From Kordia algicida OT-1 (lineage in GTDB: Bacteria; Bacteroidota; Bacteroidia; Flavobacteriales; Flavobacteriaceae), in NCBI RefSeq assembly GCF_000154725.1, contig NZ_DS544873.1:2251537-2315536 (forward strand): DNA of 64,000 bases, written 5' to 3'. Position 1 is the first letter of the stretch; every line of letters begins with the position of its first letter. The position numbers and the translations under genes are program-made. The notes under the pieces were generated by a model. The model saw only the letters and a program-made list of their open reading frames with translations. It ran no database searches and had not been told where the DNA came from. Shown in pieces: positions 35,417 to 43,717 of this stretch.

Positions 35417-36457
35417 TTAGTCACTGACTTTTAAAAAGTATTTTTTCCGTAACCAAAAGGAAACTCGAACCAATAAAATTAGCGCAGGAACTTCAACTAG
35501 CGGACCAATTACTCCTGCAAAAGCCTGTCCTGAATTTAAGCCAAATACCGCAATGGCTACTGCTATTGCTAATTCAAAATTATTGCCTGCTGCTGTAAAC
35601 GCCACAGAAGCGGTTTTGTCGTACTCAGTCCCTGTTGCTTTGGTAAAGAAAAATCCAATGATAAACATTAATGTAAAATAAATGAGCAAAGGAATTGCTA
35701 TAATTACAACATCCATAGGAATCTCTACAATTAGTTCGCCTTTTAAAGAAAACATCACAATAATAGTAAATAAGAGTGCAATTAATGTGATCGGCGAAAT
35801 TGTCGGTATGAACTTCTTTATATACCATTCTTCGCCTTTTATCTTTACTAAAACCAATCTACTTAAAATTCCCATTGCAAATGGAATTCCTAAATAAATA
35901 GCAACACTTTCTGCAATTGTTTCAATTGAGATATCAACAATTGCTCCCTCAAACCCAAAATAAGGTGGAAGAACTGTTATAAAAATCCAAGCATAAAAAC
36001 TATAGGCAAATACTTGAAAAATACTATTCAGTGCAACTAAACCTGCTCCATATTCATTACTTCCTTCTGCCAGATCGTTCCAAACTAAAACCATTGCAAT
36101 ACAACGAGCCAAACCAATTAAAATTAGTCCAACCATATATTCTGGATAATCTTTTAAAAAAATGATTGCTAGTAAAAACATTAAAACAGGACCAATTATC
36201 CAATTCAAAATAAGTGAAATAGAAAGTATTTTTGTGTTTTTAAACACTTTTGGTAACAAGGAATAATTAACCTTTGCTAAAGGTGGATACATCATTAAAA
36301 TTAAACCAATTGCAATAGGAATGTTAGTTGCGCCACTACTAAATGAGTTGATAATATTTGGGAAGGTTGGTATAAAATACCCAAGACCGACACCTAAAGC
36401 CATTGCCACAAATATCCAAAGCGTGAGATTTCTGTCAAGAAAACTTAATTTTTTCAT
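35417..36457 (-). CDS. acr3: Arsenite efflux transporter, ACR3 family
   Basis: Expels arsenite across the inner membrane by proton-motive force. The 346-residue protein has ten predicted helices, and the conserved [16 protein letters not shown] segment holds the essential Cys of the ACR3 family. ATG 36457 gives [16 protein letters not shown], the normal N-terminus; the open frame upstream for 58 more codons overlaps the arsC-like gene and is ignored. It is last gene of the arsR-containing operon, ten bases after the arsC-like gene. Confidence 0.93.
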   Translation of the reverse strand: MKKLSFLDRNLTLWIFVAMALGVGLGYFIPTFPNIINSFSSGATNIPIAIGLILMMYPPLAKVNYSLLPKVFKNTKILSISLILNWIIGPVLMFLLAIIFLKDYPEYMVGLILIGLARCIAMVLVWNDLAEGSNEYGAGLVALNSIFQVFAYSFYAWIFITVLPPYFGFEGAIVDISIETIAESVAIYLGIPFAMGILSRLVLVKIKGEEWYIKKFIPTISPITLIALLFTIIVMFSLKGELIVEIPMDVVIIAIPLLIYFTLMFIIGFFFTKATGTEYDKTASVAFTAAGNNFELAIAVAIAVFGLNSGQAFAGVIGPLVEVPALILLVRVSFWLRKKYFLKVSD

Positions 36458-36467
36458 AACTATATTC

Positions 36468-37097
36468 TTATGATTTGATTTGAGAGAAAACATAATACAT
36501 CTCCGATGCAATTTGCAAACTTCTTTCTTTGTATTTTTCTTCCTGTTGTGGAGTGTTATCAAATGCTTTCGGATCTTCAAAAGTGATTGGAATACGAGTT
36601 TCAGCACCAACAATAAAAGGACAACCTCCATCCGCTTGCGAGCAAGTCATAATTGCAGCAAACTGTGATTGGGGATTAAAGTCATCATCATATTTTTTGG
36701 AAAACCCGATTATTGCAGGTTCATTTTCAGTATGCTTGATGCTGTAAATTGGATTTTCCCCTTTTGATATCATTTTTATTTTAAAACCTGAATTTTTTAA
36801 TGTTTCTGCAACCATCGGAAAAAGAGCTGTCGTTTCTGTTCCTCCTGAATAACAAGATACATTTTTGATATTAAAATAATACGCCATTATTTGTGCCCAG
36901 ACTTGTGAGAGGTGGCTTCTTCGTGAATTATGCGTACAGATAAAATTAATTCGGATAGGTTGTAATTTAGATGTTTTTGACTGGATAAAGTCAACCAAAG
37001 GTTTTAAAGTTTCTGCGCGTTTTTCTGTAATTGAAAAAGTACTTACATTTTTGATGGTTTCCGCTATCTTAAAAAACATAGGATTTTCTGTTGCCAT
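36468..37097 (-). CDS. arsC: Arsenate reductase-like low-molecular-weight phosphatase
   Basis: A 209-residue cytoplasmic protein with a low-molecular-weight tyrosine phosphatase fold. The P-loop CTHNSRRS has the nucleophile C54 and R60 (C-x5-R). A Cys at [12 protein letters not shown] could serve as redox relay, as in thioredoxin-linked ArsC. An N-terminal helical extension of about 45 residues precedes the phosphatase fold. It most likely reduces arsenate to arsenite for export by Acr3, next gene downstream. A secreted, dead-looking relative is encoded just upstream. Confidence 0.85.
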   Translation of the reverse strand: MATENPMFFKIAETIKNVSTFSITEKRAETLKPLVDFIQSKTSKLQPIRINFICTHNSRRSHLSQVWAQIMAYYFNIKNVSCYSGGTETTALFPMVAETLKNSGFKIKMISKGENPIYSIKHTENEPAIIGFSKKYDDDFNPQSQFAAIMTCSQADGGCPFIVGAETRIPITFEDPKAFDNTPQQEEKYKERSLQIASEMYYVFSQIKS

Positions 37098-37135
37098 TTC
37101 TAGATTTGTTATTGTTTTTAATTTTTAAAGTTTCT

Positions 37136-37765
37136 CTATTTTTTTGGAATCAAACTATTTATTCGTGTAGCTATGTACAACATTTCTCGCGCGATAGTAT
37201 TAGTATCTGAAAAGAGTAATTCCACTTTCTTATTCAAAGAAGTATCAGAAGATATGCTTTCAAGATATATTTCAACAGCTTGATTTTGATTTAATGATGC
37301 TAATGATTTTGTAGATATCATCCATTTACCTGAACCATAATCAACCTCATAAGCTTTAAGTTTCTTTTTACGTTTTTTTTTAATTTTAAAGCCGAATTTT
37401 TTCAAATCAGAAAGATTGGATAATAATTTGTTATCAGGAACTACACCAGCAGACTCAATAGTAAATAGATTACTGTGTCCATAGTATATCATGCCTGTTC
37501 GTAACCATATCATTGCTTGTTGACTTATTTCTTGGTTTGTTTTATCTACCATAACAATTTTTACATCTGAAGACTTTTTAGTGTTTCTAAATATCAAAAA
37601 AGCTATTTGATCTAATTGTTTTAGGCGTTCTGAAGGAATATCTACAAACGTTTTTCCTATTTCAAGTACAGAGTTTCTAATGTCACTTTTCAAAGTTTGA
37701 GCTTCTAAAACTTGAAAGAAGCAAAAGAATAAAATGAAAATTGTGATTGTTTTTTTTGTTTTCAT
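37136..37765 (-). CDS. Secreted pseudo-phosphatase related to the ArsC-like protein
   Basis: A 209-residue exported protein with a signal peptide (about 1-22). It aligns without gaps for about 40 residues with the neighbouring ArsC-like protein: KIVMVDKTNQEISQQAMIW corresponds to [19 protein letters not shown], and later LKKFGFKIK to [25 protein letters not shown] and the final AREMLYIATRI also match. The nucleophile Cys is replaced by D74 and the P-loop Arg by I80, so phosphatase or arsenate reductase activity should be lost. Same length as its relative. Likely a binding or sensing protein in the periplasm (inference). Confidence 0.75.
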   Translation of the reverse strand: MKTKKTITIFILFFCFFQVLEAQTLKSDIRNSVLEIGKTFVDIPSERLKQLDQIAFLIFRNTKKSSDVKIVMVDKTNQEISQQAMIWLRTGMIYYGHSNLFTIESAGVVPDNKLLSNLSDLKKFGFKIKKKRKKKLKAYEVDYGSGKWMISTKSLASLNQNQAVEIYLESISSDTSLNKKVELLFSDTNTIAREMLYIATRINSLIPKK

Positions 37766-37826
37766 GGTTTTTAGTATTTCATATATTAGTTAATCGCAAT
37801 AAAACAATAAATCATGATAAATTTTT

Positions 37827-38159
37827 TTAACAGCAGTCCTCTTTAGGAAGTATATCTTGACTTAAAAAATTTTGCATCAATTCTCGCATTTCTTTCCACT
37901 TCTCGGTATTGACGCAATAACAAACGCTTGTACCTTCAACTGTTCCTTTAATTAATCCTAAATATTTTAATTCTTTTAAATGTTGTGATATAGTAGGTTG
38001 AGCCAAACCAATTTCTTTGACTAAATCTCCACAAAAACACGCATCTATCTTAAAGAGATGTTGAAGTATTGCTACTCTTGCTGGATGACCGAACGCTTTG
38101 GCAAAAAGAGCAATTTCGTTTTGTGTATCTGTAAATATTTCTGTCTTAGCTAATCCCAT
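37827..38159 (-). CDS. arsR: ArsR family transcriptional repressor
   Basis: A 110-residue winged-helix repressor, releasing DNA upon binding As(III). The recognition helix is LAQPTISQHLKELKYLG (52-68). Cysteines are at C41/C43 (ACFCGDLV), C80/C82 (VCYC) and the end C109/C110, giving several possible arsenite sites. First gene of the operon arsR, pseudo-phosphatase, arsC-like, acr3. The DNA just upstream holds a 38-base nested dyad (38166-38203), the likely operator. Confidence 0.92.
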   Translation of the reverse strand: MGLAKTEIFTDTQNEIALFAKAFGHPARVAILQHLFKIDACFCGDLVKEIGLAQPTISQHLKELKYLGLIKGTVEGTSVCYCVNTEKWKEMRELMQNFLSQDILPKEDCC

Positions 38160-38165
38160 TAATGA

Positions 38166-38203
38166 AATATTAATTTATTCATTGCAATGATACGATTAAT
38201 ATT
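38166..38203 (-). promoter_or_regulatory. Nested dyad, probable ArsR operator
   Basis: AATATTAAT (38166-38174) and ATTAATATT (38195-38203) are inverted arms around a perfect 12-base palindrome TCATTGCAATGA (38179-38190). All share one centre at 38184/38185. It begins only seven bases before the arsR start codon, so bound repressor would block the operon promoter or leader. The symmetry and site are typical of ArsR/SmtB autoregulation. Confidence 0.65.
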
Positions 38204-38256
38204 TGTAACATTAAATTTTTTATTGAAAAATAGTCCTTTTATTTTTATGTTAGTAA

Positions 38257-38726
38257 AATAAACATTCTGTTTATAAGACTGATTTTTTCAACTCGTTGAC
38301 ATTAACTAAAATTCTCGAAAAAGATATTCTTCAAGATTTTTCTGCGGAAGCAAATCAATAGCAAACAAAAATACATAAAGCATTTTCAACACACACGAAA
38401 GACCTTTTTCAACTAAGTGAACATTTAGAAATCATCACACAAATTCTGGAAGTAGAACAAGAAAAGTTTTCACTTCGCGACACAAAGCTACCAGAAGTTA
38501 ATGAAGAAATTTTATCAAATTAATCTTTTTGTAACCAAAATATAGATCGTTTACTATCACTTTCCACAAGCAATTTAAAAGAAGTATTTTACAAAAAATC
38601 CATACATTGAAAGAATCGTGTACAAAATGTGAAGAATGAATTCATTGTTGTTTTGAAGTAGAAATCGAAGTGCAATTGCAAACACTTGTGAAAGAAATAA
38701 CACGAATTATAAAATCATTAATTTAA
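38257..38726 (+). pseudogene. Remnant of a small glutamate-rich coding region
   Basis: In the gene-free stretch after the ars operator, one plus-strand frame reads from 38257 as Lys/Glu-rich protein, is interrupted by a single TAG at 38359, and continues (for example HLEIITQILEVEQEKFSLRD) to a stop at 38523. In another frame KESCTKCEE, a TGA at 38637, then EVEIEVQLQTLVKEITRI runs to 38726. The composition is coding-like, with amphipathic helical periodicity. I read this as one decayed gene with a nonsense change and a frameshift. The family is not recognised. Confidence 0.45.
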
Positions 38727-38847
38727 AGAAAATTCATTATTCAAAACTAATTGAATTCCAGTTCTTAACACTAATTAACATTCCAACCTGTTACATTTTC
38801 AAAAAAAAGCTACTAATTGCAACGTTGAATGTAAACAGAAAAAAACT

Positions 38848-40725
38848 ATGTTAAGAAAAAATTTAGGAATCATCTTCGCAGCTTTCATCACTTTAGCAAG
38901 CTGTGGTTCTGGAAAAATCGGAACAGACACCGACAAAAATATTATTGCTTCTATTGACTTGGTTACGGTGGTTGACGATAAAGTGAAAGTAGAAGTCAAT
39001 CCTGGTAAATTTCAAACCGAAACCACTACATTCAACATACCAAAAACAGTTCCTGGCACTTATAGTAGCGACGATTACGGTCAGTATGTCGTTGATTTTA
39101 AAGCCTTTGATTATAAAGGAAATGAAATTATCACTACACGCGTAAATAAAAATTCGTGGCTCATTGCCAACGCCAAAAAACTCGATAAAGTTTCCTATTG
39201 GGTAAATGATACATTTGATTCTGAATATAATAAGAAGTCGCCTGTCTTCTCTCCTGCCGGCACTAACATTTTAAAAGATGAAAATTTTGTACTGAATCTG
39301 CATGCATTTGTGGGTTATTTCAGCGGAAGCGAACAATATCCTTATCAAATTAAGGTAAACTATCCAAAAACATTGTTAGGTTCTAGTTCGTTACCAAAAG
39401 TAATTTCAGAAAAAGAAAACTTTAACACAGATACGTATGGCGCTTCACGTTATGCGGAAGTGACTGACAATCCGATCATGTATTCAAAACCTGATACTGT
39501 CGATTTTAAAGTAAACGATATGAATATTACCCTGAGCGTATATTCGCCAACCAAAGTATATTCTGCCGAAAGCTTAAAAGAAGGTATCGAAACCATGATT
39601 ACGGCACAAAAAGAGTTTTTAGGTAATGTTGATGCGACAAAGCAATATACAATTCTATTATACTTATCCAATCTTTCTACAACAGACGCTAAAGGTTTTG
39701 GAGCTTTAGAACACAATACTTCAACGGTAGTAGTTTTGCCTGAGCAAATGCCAAAAGAAGCAATTCAAAATACATTAAAAGATGTCGTTTCACACGAATT
39801 TTTTCACATTGTAACGCCGTTATCGGTACATTCCGAAGAAATTCACTATTTCGATTACAACGACCCAAAAATGTCACAACATTTGTGGATGTATGAAGGT
39901 GTAACAGAATATTTTGCAAATTTATTCCAAATCAATCAGGGATTAATTGACGAACAAGCATTTTACCAACGTATCAATGATAAAATAAAAAACTCTCGTG
40001 CGTACTATAATGATGAAATTTCATTTACGGAAATGAGCGCGAATATTTTATCGGATCAATACAAAGATGAATATGCAAATGTGTATGAAAAAGGAACATT
40101 GATCGCAATGATAATCGATCTTACGCTTCGTGCGGAAAGTAATGGAGAAGCGGGAATTTTAGATTTAATGAAAAAACTATCGGCAACCTACGGAAGCGAA
40201 AAACCGTTCAAAGATGATGAATTGTTTGACAAAATCATTGAGTTTACCACACCAGAATTGCGTAGCGTAATTGATACGTATATCGTTGGAAATACGTCAA
40301 TTCCATATGATGACTTCTTAGCAAAAGTCGGATTAGAATTAGGAAATATTCAAGTTTCGACAAGTTATTTTGTTAACGGACAAATTCCATACATCGGCGT
40401 AGATAAAGAAACGAGCGAAGTATTTATCATTCAAGAAGGTATCTTAAATTCGTTTCTTATTGATCTTGGCTTGCAAAATGGAGACATCATACAAGAAGTT
40501 AATGGTACAAAATATACGTTTGCTAATGTTTATGATTTAATTGATGCTTCATATACATGGAAAACTGATGACCCAATCACGATGACCATAAAACGCAATG
40601 GAGAAATTAAAAAACTTTCTGGAAACATTACAGCTCCAACTGTTTTAGGCGTTGGAATTAAAAAGAAAGACTTGCCAGAAAACAGCAAAGAAGTACAATT
40701 GCGAAAAGCGTGGTTGAAAGGCTAG
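38848..40725 (+). CDS. M61 family metallopeptidase with PDZ domain, lipoprotein
   Basis: A 625-residue lipoprotein (lipobox TLASC, Cys at 19), glycyl aminopeptidase type. The zinc site is H316-EFF-H320 (VVSHEFFHIVTPLSVHS) with the Glu ligand expected in the MYEGVTEYFA segment further on. The C-terminal region (from about 515) has a PDZ-like fold (FLIDLGLQNGDIIQEVNG). It should act at the cell surface or periplasm on peptides. A short UTR leads into it; transcription is plus, opposed to the ars operon. Confidence 0.88.
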   Translation: MLRKNLGIIFAAFITLASCGSGKIGTDTDKNIIASIDLVTVVDDKVKVEVNPGKFQTETTTFNIPKTVPGTYSSDDYGQYVVDFKAFDYKGNEIITTRVNKNSWLIANAKKLDKVSYWVNDTFDSEYNKKSPVFSPAGTNILKDENFVLNLHAFVGYFSGSEQYPYQIKVNYPKTLLGSSSLPKVISEKENFNTDTYGASRYAEVTDNPIMYSKPDTVDFKVNDMNITLSVYSPTKVYSAESLKEGIETMITAQKEFLGNVDATKQYTILLYLSNLSTTDAKGFGALEHNTSTVVVLPEQMPKEAIQNTLKDVVSHEFFHIVTPLSVHSEEIHYFDYNDPKMSQHLWMYEGVTEYFANLFQINQGLIDEQAFYQRINDKIKNSRAYYNDEISFTEMSANILSDQYKDEYANVYEKGTLIAMIIDLTLRAESNGEAGILDLMKKLSATYGSEKPFKDDELFDKIIEFTTPELRSVIDTYIVGNTSIPYDDFLAKVGLELGNIQVSTSYFVNGQIPYIGVDKETSEVFIIQEGILNSFLIDLGLQNGDIIQEVNGTKYTFANVYDLIDASYTWKTDDPITMTIKRNGEIKKLSGNITAPTVLGVGIKKKDLPENSKEVQLRKAWLKG

Positions 40726-40796
40726 TTTTTTGTTTTTGATTTTTGTTTTTGATTTTTACTTGTAAGATATATCGAAAATTTAAAGACTAAAAATAT

Positions 40797-40811
40797 TACG
40801 GTTTTCCCGTA
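40797..40811 (+). promoter_or_regulatory. TACGG-N5-CCGTA hairpin upstream of second GG-leader peptide
   Basis: TACGGTTTTCCCGTA differs from the site at 16395-16409 by one base in the loop and ends 53 bases before the ATG at 40865. It is followed at 40825-40840 by TAGTTTTAGTAACTTA, which matches the box at 16190-16205 in 14 of 16 bases. Both features point to shared regulation of the peptide genes. Confidence 0.6.
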
Positions 40812-40864
40812 ACTAACTGATAATTAGTTTTAGTAACTTATAGTATTAACATAAAAACTATATT

Positions 40865-41026
40865 ATGAAAAAACGAAATTTAAAATCACTGCAATTAAAC
40901 AAAAAACGTGTTTCAACCCTTGATTGTTCTAAAATAATTCATCTTGTCGGTGGAGGAACGATAAATCAAACCTGTGAAGCAAATACGCGCGCGCATGGAG
41001 AATGTCAATTCTGCCATCCACAGTAA
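40865..41026 (+). CDS. GG-leader natural-product precursor (class I lanthipeptide-like)
   Basis: A 53-residue peptide. The leader MKKRNLKSLQLNKKRVSTLD is closely similar to that of the peptide at 16466, with a GG cleavage site (HLVGG, residues 29-30). The core GTINQTCEANTRAHGECQFC plus HPQ has three Cys and three Thr; CQFC followed by His is notable. There is also a Cys in the leader (C21). No modification enzymes are nearby. The following terminator is identical to the one after the 29-residue peptide at 16238. Confidence 0.8.
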   Translation: MKKRNLKSLQLNKKRVSTLDCSKIIHLVGGGTINQTCEANTRAHGECQFCHPQ

Positions 41027-41036
41027 AATAGTATAC

Positions 41037-41062
41037 AAAGCAAACTTCGGTTTGCTTTTTTT
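41037..41062 (+). terminator. Intrinsic terminator after the second GG-leader gene
   Basis: AAAGCAAAC and GTTTGCTTT form a stem closed by TTCG with a seven-T run. It is identical over 29 bases (to the ATG after the T-run) with the terminator at 16352-16378. Confidence 0.9.
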
Positions 41063-41177
41063 ATGTTTTCTATTTTCTCCAAAAAATGTGCTTCACAACA
41101 ACTTCCTCATTTAAAATTCAACAATTAGCTTCTATAATTTCATTTTTTTGGTATTTTGCAGGATAAACCATCCAATT

Positions 41178-42887
41178 ATGTTCAAAAAAGCCATTGCTTT
41201 ACTCCTACTTTTTGTTTCGTGTTCGCTATTTTCACAACAACTTACGTTGAAACATTACGAAGGAAAAGAAACGACATTCAATACAAAAGTCGTTATAGAT
41301 TCTATTTCATTTACAGGATTTAACTTAAAAATCAACGTAGACGATTCGCTGGCAACACTCGATAATATTAGCAACATCAATAAAAAACTGAATGCGGAAG
41401 GTAATTTTAAATTTACCCTAAACGACAACATTGCAAACATTTCATATAGTTCAGGAAACGTAATTACGGTTCATAAAGCGATGACACTGTTTGAAATTAC
41501 TACCAAACCAAAACAAGGATTTTCAGCAGTGATTTATGAAGTCACGGATGATTCATTTTTCAACTACGACAGCATCAATCAAGCATATAATTCCAAAGAT
41601 CAAAAAATAGAAAAAACCATCATTCATCCAAAACCGTTTTTTAGCAGTGATAAAATTGTTTTTGGAATCTTAATGCTTATTCTCGGCTTTGTATTTTATA
41701 CAGAAAGTAGTAAAAAATCAGGTTGGAAAACGTTTTATAAATATGTTCCGGCTTTACTAATTTGCTATGTATTGCCTGCAATTTTGAGTTCTTTCGGAAT
41801 CATTTCAGACAAATATTCAGAAACCTACATGATTGCGAGTCGTTTCTTATTGCCTGCGGCGTTAATTTTAATGACTCTAAGTATTGATCTAAAAGGTGTT
41901 TTTAACTTAGGTCCAAAAGCATTAATCATGTTTTTTACAGGAACTATCGGAATCATCATTGGTGGTCCATTAGCAATTTTGCTCATCTCATTTGTATATC
42001 CTGAAGCCGTTGGCGGAATGGGTCCAGATGCAGTTTGGCGTGGACTTTCTACCTTGGCGGGAAGCTGGATTGGCGGCGGCGCAAATCAGGCAGCGATGTA
42101 CGAAATCTACGAATACAGTCCCGATAAATATGGCGCAATGGTATTAGTGGATATTGTTGTGGCAAATTTATGGATGGCGATTTTACTATTAGGAATTGGC
42201 AAATCTCAAAAAATTGACAATTGGCTAAAAGCCGATAATTCTGCGATTGAACATTTAAAAGTAAAAGTTTCTGCTTTTGCAGATAAAATAAAACGAAATC
42301 CAACCTTATCGGAGTTGATGATTATGCTTGCATTGGCATTTGGCGGTGTTTCGTTAGCACATTTTGGCGCGAGTAACATTACAGATTACTTAACGAGCAA
42401 TTTTGATGCGGTAAAAGACAAAGACGGTGCATTGTCGTTCTTAGGTTCGTCCTTCTTTTGGATGATTACCATTGCAACAGCATTTGGAATCACGCTATCG
42501 TATACAAAAGCAAAAAACTATGAAGGTGCGGGCGCAAGTAAAATAGGAAGCATTTTTATTTACATATTAGTTGCTTCTATCGGGATGAAAATGGACTTAG
42601 GAAAAGTACTAGAAAATCCTGGTTTGATTGCCATCGGATTGGTCTGGATGACATTTCATGCGGCATTGCTCATTTTAGTTGCAAAACTCATTCGTGCACC
42701 ATTTTTCTTTCTCGCTGTAGGAAGTCAGGCAAATGTTGGAGGTGCGGCTTCTGCGCCAATTGTGGCTTCTGCTTTTCACCCTTCATTAACTTCAGTCGGT
42801 GTCCTTTTGGCAGTATTTGGCTATGTTGTGGGAACGTATGGAGCAATTTTGTGTACAATTTTGATGGAAATGGCTTCTAAAGTTTAA
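41178..42887 (+). CDS. DUF819 family membrane protein with extra exported N-terminal domain
   Basis: A 569-residue protein. Residues 1-19 are a signal peptide, and 20 to about 155 form an exported beta-rich domain without recognised family (LKHYEGKETTFNTKVVIDSI). From about 165 on there are some ten helices of the DUF819/YjcL type, with GGGANQAAMYEIYEYSP and GSQANVGGAASAPIVASAFH motifs that resemble sodium-coupled or bile-acid-type transporters. The usual DUF819 protein is about 400 residues, so the N-terminal domain is an addition. ATG 41178 was chosen because it begins the signal peptide. Confidence 0.85.
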   Translation: MFKKAIALLLLFVSCSLFSQQLTLKHYEGKETTFNTKVVIDSISFTGFNLKINVDDSLATLDNISNINKKLNAEGNFKFTLNDNIANISYSSGNVITVHKAMTLFEITTKPKQGFSAVIYEVTDDSFFNYDSINQAYNSKDQKIEKTIIHPKPFFSSDKIVFGILMLILGFVFYTESSKKSGWKTFYKYVPALLICYVLPAILSSFGIISDKYSETYMIASRFLLPAALILMTLSIDLKGVFNLGPKALIMFFTGTIGIIIGGPLAILLISFVYPEAVGGMGPDAVWRGLSTLAGSWIGGGANQAAMYEIYEYSPDKYGAMVLVDIVVANLWMAILLLGIGKSQKIDNWLKADNSAIEHLKVKVSAFADKIKRNPTLSELMIMLALAFGGVSLAHFGASNITDYLTSNFDAVKDKDGALSFLGSSFFWMITIATAFGITLSYTKAKNYEGAGASKIGSIFIYILVASIGMKMDLGKVLENPGLIAIGLVWMTFHAALLILVAKLIRAPFFFLAVGSQANVGGAASAPIVASAFHPSLTSVGVLLAVFGYVVGTYGAILCTILMEMASKV

Positions 42888-42927
42888 CAAAATTATAGAT
42901 ATTTGCGGACTTTAAAAATTCAATTTG

Positions 42928-43641
42928 ATGTTCAAAAAATGTATTGCAATCCTAGTTCTTTTAGGATTTATCTCTTGTGGAGAAGAAACGAACGGTAATT
43001 TAAAAATTACTGGAAATGTAGATGGTTTGAAAGAAGGAACACTGTTTCTGCAAAAAGTACAGGACTCAACGCTAGTTACTTTAGATTCTTTAGTTGTGAA
43101 TGGCGATGCACATTTTACCTTTAGCACAACCATTGAAGAACCAGAAGTATTGTATTTATATTTAGACAAGAAAGATTTTAACGAATTGAACGATCGAATT
43201 GATTTCTTTGCAGAGCCTGGTGAAATGACTATCAACACAACACTTCGCCGATTTGTAAACGATGTACAGATTACAGGATCTCAAAATCACAAGGATTTAG
43301 TGGCTTTTAAAGAATTTATGACCAAATTCAACACGAAAGAATTGATGTTATTACGCGATGGAATGGACGCGCAAAAAGAAGAAGATGTTGAAAAAGTAAC
43401 AGAAATCAACACTAAAATTGCGCAATATGCTAAAAGTCGCATGCAATATATCTTAAACTATGCCTTTACAAACAACGACAAAGAAATTACGCCGTATGTA
43501 GTAACAACAGAAACCTATGATGCAAACATTCGCTTTTTAGATACCATTTATCAGCAATTGACACCAAAAATCGCAGCATCAAAATACGGTAAAAAGTTGA
43601 AAGCATTGGTGGAAGAACGTAAAGCTGAGGAAACTAAATAG
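42928..43641 (+). CDS. DUF4369 domain-containing lipoprotein
   Basis: A 237-residue lipoprotein (signal peptide ending in GFISC). The N-terminal beta domain (LKITGNVDGLKEGTLFLQKV, then DSLVVNGDAHFTF) is DUF4369, which is often followed by a thioredoxin-like domain in Bacteroidota; here the thioredoxin part is missing and a helical tail ends in a Lys/Glu-rich segment. Role unknown. It follows the DUF819 gene by 40 bases on the same strand and may share its message. Confidence 0.85.
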   Translation: MFKKCIAILVLLGFISCGEETNGNLKITGNVDGLKEGTLFLQKVQDSTLVTLDSLVVNGDAHFTFSTTIEEPEVLYLYLDKKDFNELNDRIDFFAEPGEMTINTTLRRFVNDVQITGSQNHKDLVAFKEFMTKFNTKELMLLRDGMDAQKEEDVEKVTEINTKIAQYAKSRMQYILNYAFTNNDKEITPYVVTTETYDANIRFLDTIYQQLTPKIAASKYGKKLKALVEERKAEETK

Positions 43642-43685
43642 TACTTCTACTCCACTCAGTTACGTTGTAATTTATATAAAATACC

Positions 43686-43714
43686 AAAGCCTGACTTTAT
43701 TTAAGTTGGGCTTT
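43686..43714. terminator. Weak imperfect terminator between convergent genes
   Basis: AAAGCCTGACTT and AAGTTGGGCTTT can pair with two mismatches around a five-base loop. It lies between the convergent DUF4369 gene and the gene at 43718. There is no long T-run. Confidence 0.4.
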
Positions 43715-43717
43715 ACA

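Noticed and set aside
35417..36631. A 404-residue form of the arsenite transporter
   Set aside because: The first 58 codons overlap the arsC-like gene and have no membrane-protein character; ATG 36457 fits the family.
36468..36747. Plus-strand open frames within the arsC-like gene
   Set aside because: Shadow frames of the minus-strand phosphatase gene.
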